DNA of 64,000 nt from contig NZ_FRAQ01000004.1 of assembly GCF_900142385.1 (NCBI RefSeq), forward strand, positions 169,987 to 233,986. Direction: 5' to 3'. Under the pieces are notes generated by a model. The model saw nothing but the letters and a program-made list of their open reading frames with translations, did no database searches and was not told where the DNA came from. This document shows positions 29,526-38,624 of this stretch, one piece after another. The stretch is from Marinobacter antarcticus (lineage in GTDB: Bacteria; Pseudomonadota; Gammaproteobacteria; Pseudomonadales; Oleiphilaceae). The position numbers and the translations under genes were made by a program. The first letter of the stretch is position 1; the number at the start of each line of letters is the position of its first letter.

Positions 29526-30425
29526 TCAATCCCAGTAGGGCGGGTCGCCAAAGTAGCCATCGATAAAATCAACAAAACTCCGAACTTTGCTCGCCAACAG
29601 TTGCCGGTGGGCATAGACCGCATAGAGCCCCATGGGTTCAGGTTCATACTCCTGCAGGATAACCTGCAGCTTTCCTTCCTTGATTGCCGGGCCTGAAATA
29701 AACGTAGGCTGCAAGGCAATCCCTGCTCCCGCAATAGCGGATTCGACCAGTACATCGCCGTTGTTGCTGGTCATACCGTTGCTGTCGTTTTGGCCATTGT
29801 TTTGCAGCCATCGGTGCAATGGTTGGCTGGCATCCAGCTCTATGTAGCTGTAGCGCAGGTAGCGGTGACCCTGAAGATCTTCCAGGTATTGGGGAGTGCC
29901 GTTTTGTTTGAGGTAGGCCGGTGAGGCGCACACAACCATGCGGATCGGTGCAATTGGTTTGGCGATCAGCGAAGAGCTTTTCAAGTGGCCGATCCGCAGG
30001 ACTATGTCGAACCCCTCCTCAACCACGTCGACTTTTCGATCATTCAGCTGCAAATCGATGCCTACGCCCGGATGAGCCTTCTGAAACTCGCGCAGCAGCG
30101 GCGCCATATGGCGGATAGCAAAGGAAACAGGCGCACTGATCCTTAGCAGGCCGCGAGCCTCGGTTTGCAGGTCTCCAATCTGGCTCTCCATGTCATCAAT
30201 GTCGTGCAGTATCTGTTGCGCTCGCTGATGATAGCTGGTGCCAGCTTCGGTTAAGTGAATCCGGCGAGTGGTGCGGTTGAGCAGGCGTACACTCAGGTGT
30301 TGCTCAAGCTGGGAGACATACTTACTGACCAGCTGTGGGGAGATGTCCAGCCGCTCGGCGGCGCGGGTGAAGGCGCCTTCACCCACCACCGTAACGAAGG
30401 CGCGCATAGCGTCGATGCGATCCAT
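29526..30425 (-). CDS. LysR-family transcriptional regulator
   Basis: A 299-residue LTTR: an N-terminal winged helix-turn-helix (MDRIDAMRAFVTVVGEGAFTR to VSKYVSQLEQHL), a linker helix and a two-lobed effector domain starting near residue 90. The sequence after the HTH (RLLNRTTRRIHLTEAG, then GLLRISAPVSF) is that of the large CrgA/AaeR-like clade. It is divergent from doxX, so it probably controls the DoxX-quinone reductase-pirin group. The ligand is unknown. Confidence 0.93.
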   Translation of the reverse strand: MDRIDAMRAFVTVVGEGAFTRAAERLDISPQLVSKYVSQLEQHLSVRLLNRTTRRIHLTEAGTSYHQRAQQILHDIDDMESQIGDLQTEARGLLRISAPVSFAIRHMAPLLREFQKAHPGVGIDLQLNDRKVDVVEEGFDIVLRIGHLKSSSLIAKPIAPIRMVVCASPAYLKQNGTPQYLEDLQGHRYLRYSYIELDASQPLHRWLQNNGQNDSNGMTSNNGDVLVESAIAGAGIALQPTFISGPAIKEGKLQVILQEYEPEPMGLYAVYAHRQLLASKVRSFVDFIDGYFGDPPYWD

Positions 30426-30445
30426 AGGCTCATCCAGATTGTGTG

Positions 30446-30468
30446 ATTATCAACGTTTTGTTGATAAT
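30446..30468. promoter_or_regulatory. LysR-type operator between lysR and doxX
   Basis: ATTATCAAC at 30446-30454 and GTTGATAAT at 30460-30468 form a perfect 9-bp inverted repeat with a 5-base spacer, in the divergent gap 21 bases from the lysR start. It contains the T-N11-A pattern of LTTR sites and probably serves both autorepression and activation of doxX. Confidence 0.65.
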
Positions 30469-30580
30469 GATGCAATGATCGTCATCTTATTCTTCTTTAT
30501 TGGCGATAGTAAAGTAGGTTCATCATCTGGAGCGCGCGGCTTCAGAGGGAAGTCAACAGATCACTATTCGGGGAATGATG

Positions 30581-31039
30581 ATGAACTCTAAAATTACACA
30601 AGCCTTGTTCAATTCCAACGGCGGTTATGCGGCGCTGATTTTGCGGGTACCGGTTGGACTGATTTTGGCGGCACACGGTGCGCAGAAGCTTTTCGGCTGG
30701 TTCGGAGGCTATGGCTTGGAAGGAACCGGGCAGTGGATGGCCAGCATCGGGCTCGAGCCTGGTTATTTGATGGCGCTAATGGCTGGCGGCGCGGAGTTCT
30801 TCGGTGGGCTGGCGTTATTGTTGGGCTTGCTGACACGCCCTGCCGCATTGGTTGTCGCCTTTGCCATGCTGATTGCCATTTTTGCCGTGCATATTGGTAA
30901 TGGTTTGTTTATGGCTAACAACGGTTACGAGTACGCCTTGACCTTGTTTGTAGTTTCCTCGGCCCTGGTAGTTCAGGGCGCCGGACGATTTGCCTTGGAC
31001 AAGGTGCTTCTGGAGCGTTTCGGTGGTGCCAGCCGCTAA
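30581..31039 (+). CDS. DoxX family membrane protein
   Basis: A protein of about 152 residues with four hydrophobic segments and the DoxX hallmarks: RVPVGLILAAHGAQKLFGWFGG near the start, GGAEFFGGLALLLGLLTRPAA in the middle. Three ATGs occur in a row (30575, 30578, 30581); a GGGG at 30570 is best spaced for the third. DoxX proteins are inner-membrane proteins linked to oxidative, thiol or sulfite stress, with the exact activity of most members unproven. Here it leads a group with a quinone reductase and a pirin. Confidence 0.88.
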   Translation: MNSKITQALFNSNGGYAALILRVPVGLILAAHGAQKLFGWFGGYGLEGTGQWMASIGLEPGYLMALMAGGAEFFGGLALLLGLLTRPAALVVAFAMLIAIFAVHIGNGLFMANNGYEYALTLFVVSSALVVQGAGRFALDKVLLERFGGASR

Positions 31040-31146
31040 GCAATGGCTTGATGAGATCAGTGGGTGTTGCTCATTCCCATGAGCCTGCTGATCGCCCTAC
31101 ACTGGCTTATCTGTCAAAACTCTGAATTTAATCACTGAGGTCGATT

Positions 31147-32121
31147 ATGCAAGCCATACAGTTTTCAGAAGCGGGCTCTCTCGATTCGCTGCAATTATGT
31201 GACCTGCCGAGGCCTGTACCCGGTGCCGGAGAGGTTCTGATTGAGGTTCGGGCTACGGGCCTGAACCCCAGCGATTTGAAGAACGTTCTCGGGCGCTTTC
31301 CTTACACCACCACGCCGCGCATTCCCGGCAGGGACTTCTCGGGTGTTGTTGTGGAGGGCTCGGCAGAACTGCTGGGCAAAGCAGTCTGGGGCGGCACCGG
31401 TACAGGCTTCAGTTTCAACCGGGACGGGTGTCATGCTCAGTATGTGGTTCTGCCGGCAACCGCAGTTGCGCCCAAGCCGGAATCGCTGACCTTTGCCCAG
31501 GCGGCTACCTTCGGCGTTCCATACATCACTTCATGGGATGCCTTGGAGCGAAGCCAGGTTCAAGCTGGCACCCGGTTCCTGATCATAGGTGCCGGGGCGG
31601 TGGCCAAAGCAGCCCAGGCACTGGCCAAAGCAAGGGGCGCTGATGTTGTGCTGGGCGTGCGCCGTGCCGAGGTTGTGAGGGAACTCGAAGCGCAAGGTAT
31701 CAGTGCTTTTCAATTAGCAGAAGCGGAGCAATTGCCAGAGCAGGCGCAAGAGTGCTTCCAGCAGCAATCGCCCGAGGTCATTTTTGATACCACCGGCTAC
31801 TGGCTGCCTGCGGCGGTTAATTCGGTAGGTGCGTTCGGGCGCATCGTGGTCATCGCAGCGCCGGTGGATGGGATGATCAGTATGCCCGTTCTCAATCTGT
31901 ACCGCCGCGGCGGCTCGATCATAGGCATCAACTCGCTGCTATACAGCCTGGAGGATTGCGCGAAGATGCTTGAGCGAATAAGCGCAGCGTTTGAGGGTGA
32001 TCTACCGATTCCTGACGACTTTACCGAGTTGCCGCTCTCGGAGGCAGTTGCGGCCTACCATAAGGTGAACGAGGGTGGGTCTGAAAAGATCGTCCTGATC
32101 CCTCAAGGCAAGATGATCTAA
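31147..32121 (+). CDS. Quinone oxidoreductase-like MDR-family dehydrogenase
   Basis: A 324-residue medium-chain dehydrogenase/reductase. GEVLIEVRATGLNPSDLKNVLG and the GRDFSGVVVEG substrate-domain motif are present. The Rossmann loop is FLIIGAGAVAKAAQAL near residue 145. The catalytic-zinc Cys of alcohol dehydrogenases is replaced (NPSD), so it is probably a zinc-free NADPH quinone or enone reductase. A GAGGT precedes the ATG. It lies 107 bases after doxX and 34 bases before pirin. Confidence 0.87.
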   Translation: MQAIQFSEAGSLDSLQLCDLPRPVPGAGEVLIEVRATGLNPSDLKNVLGRFPYTTTPRIPGRDFSGVVVEGSAELLGKAVWGGTGTGFSFNRDGCHAQYVVLPATAVAPKPESLTFAQAATFGVPYITSWDALERSQVQAGTRFLIIGAGAVAKAAQALAKARGADVVLGVRRAEVVRELEAQGISAFQLAEAEQLPEQAQECFQQQSPEVIFDTTGYWLPAAVNSVGAFGRIVVIAAPVDGMISMPVLNLYRRGGSIIGINSLLYSLEDCAKMLERISAAFEGDLPIPDDFTELPLSEAVAAYHKVNEGGSEKIVLIPQGKMI

Positions 32122-32155
32122 CCGTCACGGTTTAGACGAAGCAGGAGATCTTACA

Positions 32156-32854
32156 ATGATTGAACTTAGACCTCACAGTGAACTCGGCGGTGCCCATCAT
32201 GGCTGGCTCGATACTCGCCACCATTTTTCGTTCGCCGAATATTATGATCCCAACCGTATGCACTGGGGCAACCTCAGAGTGTGGAATGACGATACCATTG
32301 CTCCGCATTCGGGTTTTCCGCGCCATCCGCACCGCGATATGGAAATCATCACCTATGTGCGCAAGGGTGCCATTACGCACCAGGACAGTCTTGGCAACAA
32401 GGGTCGCACTGAGGCCGGCGATGTCCAGGTGATGAGTGCCGGAACAGGCATTGCTCATAGTGAGATGAACGAAGAGGGCGAAGCTACCCAGATCTTCCAG
32501 ATCTGGATCATGCCCAATGAAGCGGGCCTGCCACCGATCTGGGGCACCAAGCCGTTTCCAAAAGGTGAGCGAAGTGGGTCTTTCGTTACCCTCGCCAGTG
32601 GTCTGCCCGGTGATGACGAGGCTTTGCCAATCCGAACGGATGCTCGCATGGTAGCAGCAACCCTGGAGGCAGGTCAGAGTACCGAATACCACATTGCTGC
32701 AGGGCGCAGGGTCTATCTGGTGCCAGCAACCGGCAAGATTGAAGTGAATGGTGTGGTAGCCTCAGCCGGCGACGGCGTTGCGATTAGCAATGAACGACTG
32801 CTGAAGGTCAGTGCCCGGGAAGACAGCGAACTCGTGCTGGTGGATGTGGCATAA
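32156..32854 (+). CDS. Pirin family protein
   Basis: A 232-residue bicupin. The N-terminal metal site is intact: HPHRDMEIITYV, and GIAHSEMNE with a further His and Glu, as in E. coli YhhW, which has quercetin dioxygenase activity. The AGAHHGW-like motif (GGAHHGWLDTRHHFSF) is typical. Pirins of this type are induced by redox or quinone stress, which fits the neighbouring quinone reductase and DoxX. A strong AGGAG precedes the ATG. Confidence 0.92.
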   Translation: MIELRPHSELGGAHHGWLDTRHHFSFAEYYDPNRMHWGNLRVWNDDTIAPHSGFPRHPHRDMEIITYVRKGAITHQDSLGNKGRTEAGDVQVMSAGTGIAHSEMNEEGEATQIFQIWIMPNEAGLPPIWGTKPFPKGERSGSFVTLASGLPGDDEALPIRTDARMVAATLEAGQSTEYHIAAGRRVYLVPATGKIEVNGVVASAGDGVAISNERLLKVSAREDSELVLVDVA

Positions 32855-32897
32855 GCGAACCGTCCGGTTTTCGGGTGGTGGGTTGCAACAACCCTTA

Positions 32898-32936
32898 TGG
32901 CGCGTTGACCATTGCCGGTGGTGATGGTCCGCGCCA
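32898..32936. terminator. Hairpin downstream of pirin
   Basis: TGGCGCG at 32898-32904 pairs with CGCGCCA at 32930-32936; inside it GACCAT pairs with ATGGTC across a 2-base bulge. There is no T-run, so it may be a rho-dependent end, a stabiliser, or a control element of the next operon. Confidence 0.4.
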
Positions 32937-32947
32937 AGCCCATGGCT

Positions 32948-32974
32948 TTGTCCGGGAACTATTCACTGTATACT
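32948..32974 (+). promoter_or_regulatory. Candidate promoter of the SMC-TOPRIM operon
   Basis: TATACT at 32969-32974 is a good -10 box; TTGTCC at 32948-32953 is a fair -35 with a short 15-base spacer. If used, transcription would start within about 10 bases of the ATG at 32988, or leave a normal leader for a TTG start at 33015. Confidence 0.45.
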
Positions 32975-32987
32975 GCGGGTATTTAGA

Positions 32988-35900
32988 ATGACCTGCCGTT
33001 ATGGGGAAATCAGTTTGTCTGGCGAAACTGTAAGTTACGGATTAGAAAGCATCGTCCTGCACCATTCCTTCAAGCAGGTGAGGGGACGAACCATCAAAAT
33101 CGACTGCCGTGAACGAACGCACCTGGGTGGTGTGAACGGGGCCGGCAAAACGTCTGTTCTGGCGCTTGTTCCGGCCTTCTTTGGTGAAGAGCCAGAACGG
33201 ATCGTCACCAAGGCATCGGGGAAGCTGTCCTTTTTGGACTACTATCTGCCCACCTTTCAAAGTCTCATCATTTTTGAGTACCGGCGACATACGGGGCTCT
33301 ATTGCGCGGTGATGTATCGTCACGCTCAGGGTAAGCCATGCTATCGCTTCGTGGCTGGATCCGCCGAAGAAACTTTCTTCGCGCCCGAGATTAAAGAGCT
33401 TCTTCAGGGTGGTGCCAGTGCAGACGATGTATTTGCCGCTATCCGTCGGGGAGGCACGCCCGTCTCGAAGATCATCGATACCATTACCAATTACCGCGCG
33501 ATCATTCAGCGCAATCAAAAGCTGCTGAAGCGGCTGCCTGCGGATGCCCGGTCGCTTCGCGCATTGGCTGCAGAATTTGGCCTGGGGGACAGCGACACCC
33601 AGATGACCAACATTGAACGGCTCACCCATGTGGTGTTGAACAAGCATCGGCTTCTGAGCAGCTTCAAGACCATGATCTGCGAGACGCAATTCGAGAATAT
33701 CCACCAGCATGCCAGGCCCCGCGCCATTGACCGTAAAGATCTGATTGCGGATATACAGAGCCTTTCTGCCTTCGCGGGTGAGGAAGAAAAAATCCGTGAA
33801 TGCCTGAGAAAAGACGCCGAGCGCAGGGCGATACTTGAGCAAGCCGATAAAACCGTCGCCAACTTGTTCGTGACCGTTGAGGAAGCCCGGGAAAAAGCGA
33901 GTGAGCTGAGCCAGCAGAAAGAGCGGTTCGAGACTGAGAGAAGTGATCGAAAAACGGTGTTTGAGGACACGGATCACCAGCTTGCTCGCCAGGTTACCGA
34001 TCATAACGCCCATTTTGAGACCCTGGATGGGCAAGTCGCGGCCCTGCACAGGCAGAACGATCAGTATGAGGTTGATGATCTGCCCGGCCTGGCACAGAGA
34101 TTTGATAATCTGGCCGATTACCGTCAGCGCCATGCAACAGCGCAAGCCGATTACGACAGCCTGACAGGTAAGGCCTCTGCCATTGAGGGCGAATACGATC
34201 TTGAGAAGCAAAGCATCCAACGCGAGCATGAGAAGCATCAGGCCCAGCGCGAGCAGCGCTTGAGAGAGGCCACCGACGCGCTGACCTCGGCAAGACACGC
34301 CTACGATTTGAAGCTGAACTCGATCAAAACGGACAAGGTAACGGCAGTATCTGAGTACAAAGATAGCCGGGCAGTCGAGCGGTCGGAGCTGACGAACGAA
34401 CAAGCCCGCTTGTCAGCGCTCAGGGAAAGTCCAGGGCAGACGGAAGCGGAACAACAGGAAGTCGCTTTCGCAGAGCAGGCATCCGAGGAAGCCTCCGAGC
34501 AGGTCGCTCAGACGCACGAGAGTCGTCTGGAAGCCGGCCGTAAGCGGGATCAGGCGGATCACGACTGGAAAGCGGCTCAGGAACAGGTTCAGCACATGGA
34601 TGTAAAAGTCCAAGGGCTGGAAGACAGCTTTAACGAGCTGCAGAAGCAGATCGCGCCTGAAAATGGTACTTGGTTGTCGCAGCTACGTGCCCAGGACCCA
34701 GAGTGGGGCAACCGCTTGGCAAAGGTTGTTAATCCGTCTTTGCTGCATAGAAAAGACCTAACGCCAACTCGCGATCTAAATGCCAGTGAAACAGCTGTTA
34801 TGGGCTGGCAGCTCGCGCTGGATGCCATACCGGTACCGGATTTTGCAGCTTCTGAGGATGCTCTGCAGGAGCGCAGCCGAAGCATCGATGCGGAGCGCCA
34901 GGGAGCGATTAAGCAGCGGGCAGACACCGAGCGCGAGGCCCAGCGTCGGCATGAAACCTACAAAGCCCGTGCCGAAGCTGCAGACCGGCTGGAAACAGAG
35001 TTTTCTCTGGTAGAGCGCACCCGCAATAACGCCCAAAACAAGCTGGGTAATGCGCGCCAGCGTGTTAAGGAGGCGCAGGCGGCCCGAATCGCAAAAATCA
35101 CCAGGGATCTCGACGCGGTTCAGCTCAGGCTTAAAGACTTCGATGAGCAAACCGGAGAAGGTATTCGAGACGTTGAATCCGGCTTTCAGCAGCAGATGCT
35201 GGACATGCGAGGTCATTGGGCGGAGCAGGAGTCGGAGCATCAATCCAGCGTTGACCAGCTGTCTGAACTGATTGCCTCGGCAGAGTCGGAACACAAAGCA
35301 CGCCTCAAGAAAAAGCGTCAGATATATGATCAACGCCTCTCTGAGGAAGGCATTGATCCTAAGGTGGTTCAGGACGCCAGAGATGCGTTGGCCAAACTCA
35401 CTGAGACTGTCGAAAAAATTGTGGTGTCTGAGGATCTTGTACGCGGATACCGAAAATGGCGCGAACAGGAATGGAGCAAGGTTGAGGCTCTGACAGAGCA
35501 AGCCAGCCAAGCCAGGGCAAAGCGCGAGGCCGCAATCCGAAAGCGCGATGAAGCTGAGCGCACGTGGAAGGAGCATGACAGCAAGCTGAAAGCTTCTATT
35601 GCCGAACACCAGGGAGTAATCAAGACGCTCCGGGAGCAAACGGAAGCCGCCGAAGGCGTGCTTAAACACTTCCGCGGAGATACTTTTTCAGAAGGGTTTC
35701 CGGGTAACCTGGCAGATCTCACCCAGGAGCTTCAGGGTGCCTACCAGAAGCTGGAACAGCTGCGTAAAGAGGTTGTTGGAACGTTTGATCAGGCCACATC
35801 TATCCTGAACCGGTATGACAACACCCAAATCCAGCAAGCGTGGCAGAAACTATCGGCCCATCGGCACGGCCAGATGACCGGCGATGTGCTGGATCATGAG

Positions 35901-36752
35901 GAAAGCTTTAAGCTGGCGCGGGTTCCGGATCTGCGAGAGTTGTTGGATACCGACATACCTCAGCTACGTGATGCGCTGATCGATCAGTTTGTATCCGAGG
36001 CTGGCAGTCTGGTGAAGTATTTCGACAGCCTGGAAGTCATGGCGCGCGAGGTGAAAGCGGTTTCCAGCCTGCTGAAACGAAAGATCAACACCGATCAACA
36101 GATCGAGAGCCTCAGTGATATTCAGGTGGTGCTCGAGCCCCGGATTTATGAGGACGAGACCTGGCAGCCTCTGAAGGAATTCGTGGAGCAGTGGCAAACG
36201 TGGATTCACATGAACCGTCGTTCACTGCCGAGCGATGCAATTCTGAGACGCTTTAAGTTGGTTACGGATACCCTGAGTGATGCCAAAGTAAAGGAAAGTG
36301 TCGAGTCGATGATCGACATGCGCCTGGAAATGAAAGAAAACGACCGGCAAGTGGTGATCCGCACAGATGCTGACTTCCTGTCTGCCAGTTCGACTGGTCT
36401 CACATACCTGGCAATCATGACGGTGTTCATGGGGCTGACGCGCTATCTGTGCCCGGACCTGAATACCCGTATTACCTGGCCCATTGATGAACTGGCTACG
36501 CTCAGCCCCAACAACATCTCTCATCTGGCCGATATGCTGGAAGCGAACAATCTGACCATGATTTCCGCGTGTCCGAAGTTGGACAGAAGTTTGCGCAAAT
36601 TTTTTGAAAATAAGATTTCGCTCAAGCAGGGTCGGGTTCATACCTACGAAACGTCGGAGATTCAGGGAAAGCACACCGAGATGTTCGCAAGCGTGAGCCA
36701 CGGCGGGCAGACGCCGCAGACAACAGCAGAAGAGGTGCCAAGCCATGAGTAG
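32988..36752 (+). CDS. SMC/MukB-like ATPase of a Wadjet-like operon (JetC/MksB role)
   Basis: A 1254-residue SMC-type ATPase. Walker A, GGVNGAGKTS, is at residues 47-56. Long coiled coils span about 260-560 and 640-950, with a central globular part (about 560-640) where a hinge would be. An ABC-signature-like FLSASSTGLTYL lies near 1130 and Walker B WPIDELATL near 1165. Head-coil-hinge-coil-head is the condensin layout. Three short overlapping genes follow, the last a TOPRIM protein, which is the JetABCD/MksBEFG set, known to restrict circular plasmids by loop extrusion and cleavage. It may belong to the DUF3584 GKT-motif family. A TTG at 33015 with an upstream GGGGAA is an alternative start. 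Confidence 0.8.
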   Translation: MTCRYGEISLSGETVSYGLESIVLHHSFKQVRGRTIKIDCRERTHLGGVNGAGKTSVLALVPAFFGEEPERIVTKASGKLSFLDYYLPTFQSLIIFEYRRHTGLYCAVMYRHAQGKPCYRFVAGSAEETFFAPEIKELLQGGASADDVFAAIRRGGTPVSKIIDTITNYRAIIQRNQKLLKRLPADARSLRALAAEFGLGDSDTQMTNIERLTHVVLNKHRLLSSFKTMICETQFENIHQHARPRAIDRKDLIADIQSLSAFAGEEEKIRECLRKDAERRAILEQADKTVANLFVTVEEAREKASELSQQKERFETERSDRKTVFEDTDHQLARQVTDHNAHFETLDGQVAALHRQNDQYEVDDLPGLAQRFDNLADYRQRHATAQADYDSLTGKASAIEGEYDLEKQSIQREHEKHQAQREQRLREATDALTSARHAYDLKLNSIKTDKVTAVSEYKDSRAVERSELTNEQARLSALRESPGQTEAEQQEVAFAEQASEEASEQVAQTHESRLEAGRKRDQADHDWKAAQEQVQHMDVKVQGLEDSFNELQKQIAPENGTWLSQLRAQDPEWGNRLAKVVNPSLLHRKDLTPTRDLNASETAVMGWQLALDAIPVPDFAASEDALQERSRSIDAERQGAIKQRADTEREAQRRHETYKARAEAADRLETEFSLVERTRNNAQNKLGNARQRVKEAQAARIAKITRDLDAVQLRLKDFDEQTGEGIRDVESGFQQQMLDMRGHWAEQESEHQSSVDQLSELIASAESEHKARLKKKRQIYDQRLSEEGIDPKVVQDARDALAKLTETVEKIVVSEDLVRGYRKWREQEWSKVEALTEQASQARAKREAAIRKRDEAERTWKEHDSKLKASIAEHQGVIKTLREQTEAAEGVLKHFRGDTFSEGFPGNLADLTQELQGAYQKLEQLRKEVVGTFDQATSILNRYDNTQIQQAWQKLSAHRHGQMTGDVLDHEESFKLARVPDLRELLDTDIPQLRDALIDQFVSEAGSLVKYFDSLEVMAREVKAVSSLLKRKINTDQQIESLSDIQVVLEPRIYEDETWQPLKEFVEQWQTWIHMNRRSLPSDAILRRFKLVTDTLSDAKVKESVESMIDMRLEMKENDRQVVIRTDADFLSASSTGLTYLAIMTVFMGLTRYLCPDLNTRITWPIDELATLSPNNISHLADMLEANNLTMISACPKLDRSLRKFFENKISLKQGRVHTYETSEIQGKHTEMFASVSHGGQTPQTTAEEVPSHE

Positions 36753-37380
36753 TCCGTTATTCGAGCGCACCGTTACAGCTTTGCTTCAGGAGCGGGTGAT
36801 CTGTGAAGTCAGTGACGACGAGCTCTACAACTATCTGCTTTTGCCGGGCAACCAGGATGCGGTGAACCGTTTTTTGGGTCAGATCAACCGAACGCTTCGC
36901 CAGACCAGCGCCCACGACGCCTTTGTGTGTGCGTATCTGGACATCTCGGATGCCGGCACCAAGGAAGCGATCCGTCATCAGTTCAGGGATGTTGCCAATA
37001 ATCTTGAGGCTTTTGTGCAGTTCCTGCGGCTTGTGATGATGCTCGAAGCAAACGACCGCCCGGTGTTGCCTGGCGATAAGCTTTCTGAGGGTGCCATCTT
37101 AGATCGCATTGCGGCGGCACCGGCGCTGGAATCAAAGCTCAGATCGCTGGCGGAGAAAAAAGTGTTTCATACTAAGCGCGCGGACTCGGCAGGCCAGATT
37201 CGTGCGGTTCTCTCCAGCCTGGAGAAGATGGGCTACCTGAAGCCCGTGGGCACCAGCGGCAGCCTGTTCCGGGCCACCGGCCGCTGGAGCTGGCTTTACG
37301 ATGCCATGACGTTCATTCAGGCTCACGAAGGCATTCAGGGCTCCGAAGATGCTGATTCCGAGCAGATGAGGCTTCACTGA
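36745..37380 (+). CDS. Putative MukE/JetB-like condensin subunit
   Basis: A 211-residue helical protein starting 8 bases inside the SMC gene. The C-terminal half (about 120-195) reads like a winged helix: LAEKKVFHTKRADSAGQIRAVLSSLEKMGYLKPV, then a short wing with RATGRWSWLYDAM. Proteins of this size and type between the ATPase and the kleisin in Wadjet and Muk operons are KITE-family MukE/JetB subunits. I assign it by size, fold impression and position; no single motif proves it. Its stop shares one base with the next start (TGATG). Confidence 0.6.
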   Translation: MSSPLFERTVTALLQERVICEVSDDELYNYLLLPGNQDAVNRFLGQINRTLRQTSAHDAFVCAYLDISDAGTKEAIRHQFRDVANNLEAFVQFLRLVMMLEANDRPVLPGDKLSEGAILDRIAAAPALESKLRSLAEKKVFHTKRADSAGQIRAVLSSLEKMGYLKPVGTSGSLFRATGRWSWLYDAMTFIQAHEGIQGSEDADSEQMRLH

Positions 37381-38624
37381 TGGCTCGCGCTCAAGACGCT
37401 CAAAGCACACTCCGTGCCTTGGCCAAGTACGGCGAGGCGATTCTGGAGGCACATCTGCGAAACGGAAACCGTATTCCGGATTCTGATGACAATCTCGGGC
37501 TGATTGAAACCTTGGAGCATCACCGCCTGGTGTGGCGCATTGGTGAGTCTGAAGACCTTCAGCTGAAAAAGGTGCTGGTTCAGTTTCTCGATCACATAAC
37601 CGAGTCGGAAAGGCGTCGCTACGCCAGTGCCCAGGTGCACATACTGTGGCAGCAGCTGAGCGAGCTGTTTCAGGAATATAAAGAGGCCAAGAAACGATCC
37701 GCCCTGAGTGATATCGACCGACTGGAAGGTGAGATCAAGGAATGTCTTGCGGATGTGATCGAGGATATTCGCAATGCTACGGAGGCGTTCGCCACCTACA
37801 TAAACACGGGTTTTGCGTATATCACGAATCTGAATTTGCGCATCCGTGAAAACGAGCGGGTTATTGAGCGCGCCGGTCGACTGATTACTCTGTTCGAGAG
37901 TTTTCGTATCCCGGAACTCGCGGAGCAGGCCGGTTCGGATGCGTTTCTGAAGCGCCTGTTGCTTCGACATCTGCCGGCTACTTTGGAGTCCTCTCAGAAG
38001 AACCTTTCTTACGCACTTAACCAGCTGCGTAAAATGCTGGTGCGCATGCGCGAAGATCAGAGGCTGAGCCGAATGGTCGGTGCTTTTGAAGCACATTTTA
38101 TCAACAACCGCGGGTTTGAGCCGTCTATTGACCACCTGGATTTGAGGCAGGTTCCGGAAGCTCTCAACACAGTTGCCCCTTTCCAGATACGTGGATTCGG
38201 GGATATTTACGATTCTGCTGACGATCTTGAGCTGATAGAGATAGCCGCCAAAGCCCGGACTGTCCCCGTTGAAATTGAGGATAAGCCCGTCCCGGATGGT
38301 GTGGGCACCGTCAATTTTGACGTTGCAGGTGAAACCGAAATTGAGGAAGACGATCCGGTAGAAGAGGCCATTGAAGAGCTGATTAAACTGGTTGTAGACG
38401 GTGCTCTTGGCGAGCGAACTATACTCGCTTCCGAGGCGCTTGCCAGTACCGGTCTGGGGATTGACAAAGCTGACTGGCTACAGGCCATTGTCTCTGAGAT
38501 TGAATCTCTGTCAGATGGAGATCAGAGACATATAGACGTGGTTTATCACCAGATCCCGCACCGGATCTATCCGGATAATGTCATGGTTTCTGATCTGACT
38601 CTGAGGCACAACCATGCTGGCTGA
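37380..38624 (+). CDS. Putative kleisin-like MukF/JetA subunit
   Basis: A 414-residue, strongly helical and charged protein with an N-terminal helical domain (LAKYGEAILEAHLRNG), coiled-coil stretches over about 90-230 and an acidic linker near 310-330 (EIEEDDPVEEAIEEL), then a C-terminal helical part. This is how MukF/JetA kleisins look: N-terminal winged-helix-like domain, neck helices, flexible acidic linker, cap-binding end. The role is inferred from the operon. The gene overlaps the next one by 11 bases. Confidence 0.55.
   Translation: MARAQDAQSTLRALAKYGEAILEAHLRNGNRIPDSDDNLGLIETLEHHRLVWRIGESEDLQLKKVLVQFLDHITESERRRYASAQVHILWQQLSELFQEYKEAKKRSALSDIDRLEGEIKECLADVIEDIRNATEAFATYINTGFAYITNLNLRIRENERVIERAGRLITLFESFRIPELAEQAGSDAFLKRLLLRHLPATLESSQKNLSYALNQLRKMLVRMREDQRLSRMVGAFEAHFINNRGFEPSIDHLDLRQVPEALNTVAPFQIRGFGDIYDSADDLELIEIAAKARTVPVEIEDKPVPDGVGTVNFDVAGETEIEEDDPVEEAIEELIKLVVDGALGERTILASEALASTGLGIDKADWLQAIVSEIESLSDGDQRHIDVVYHQIPHRIYPDNVMVSDLTLRHNHAG

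Noticed and set aside
33042..34403. 453-residue open frame on the minus strand
   Set aside because: It is antisense to the SMC ATPase coiled coil, with no recognisable motif or good start.
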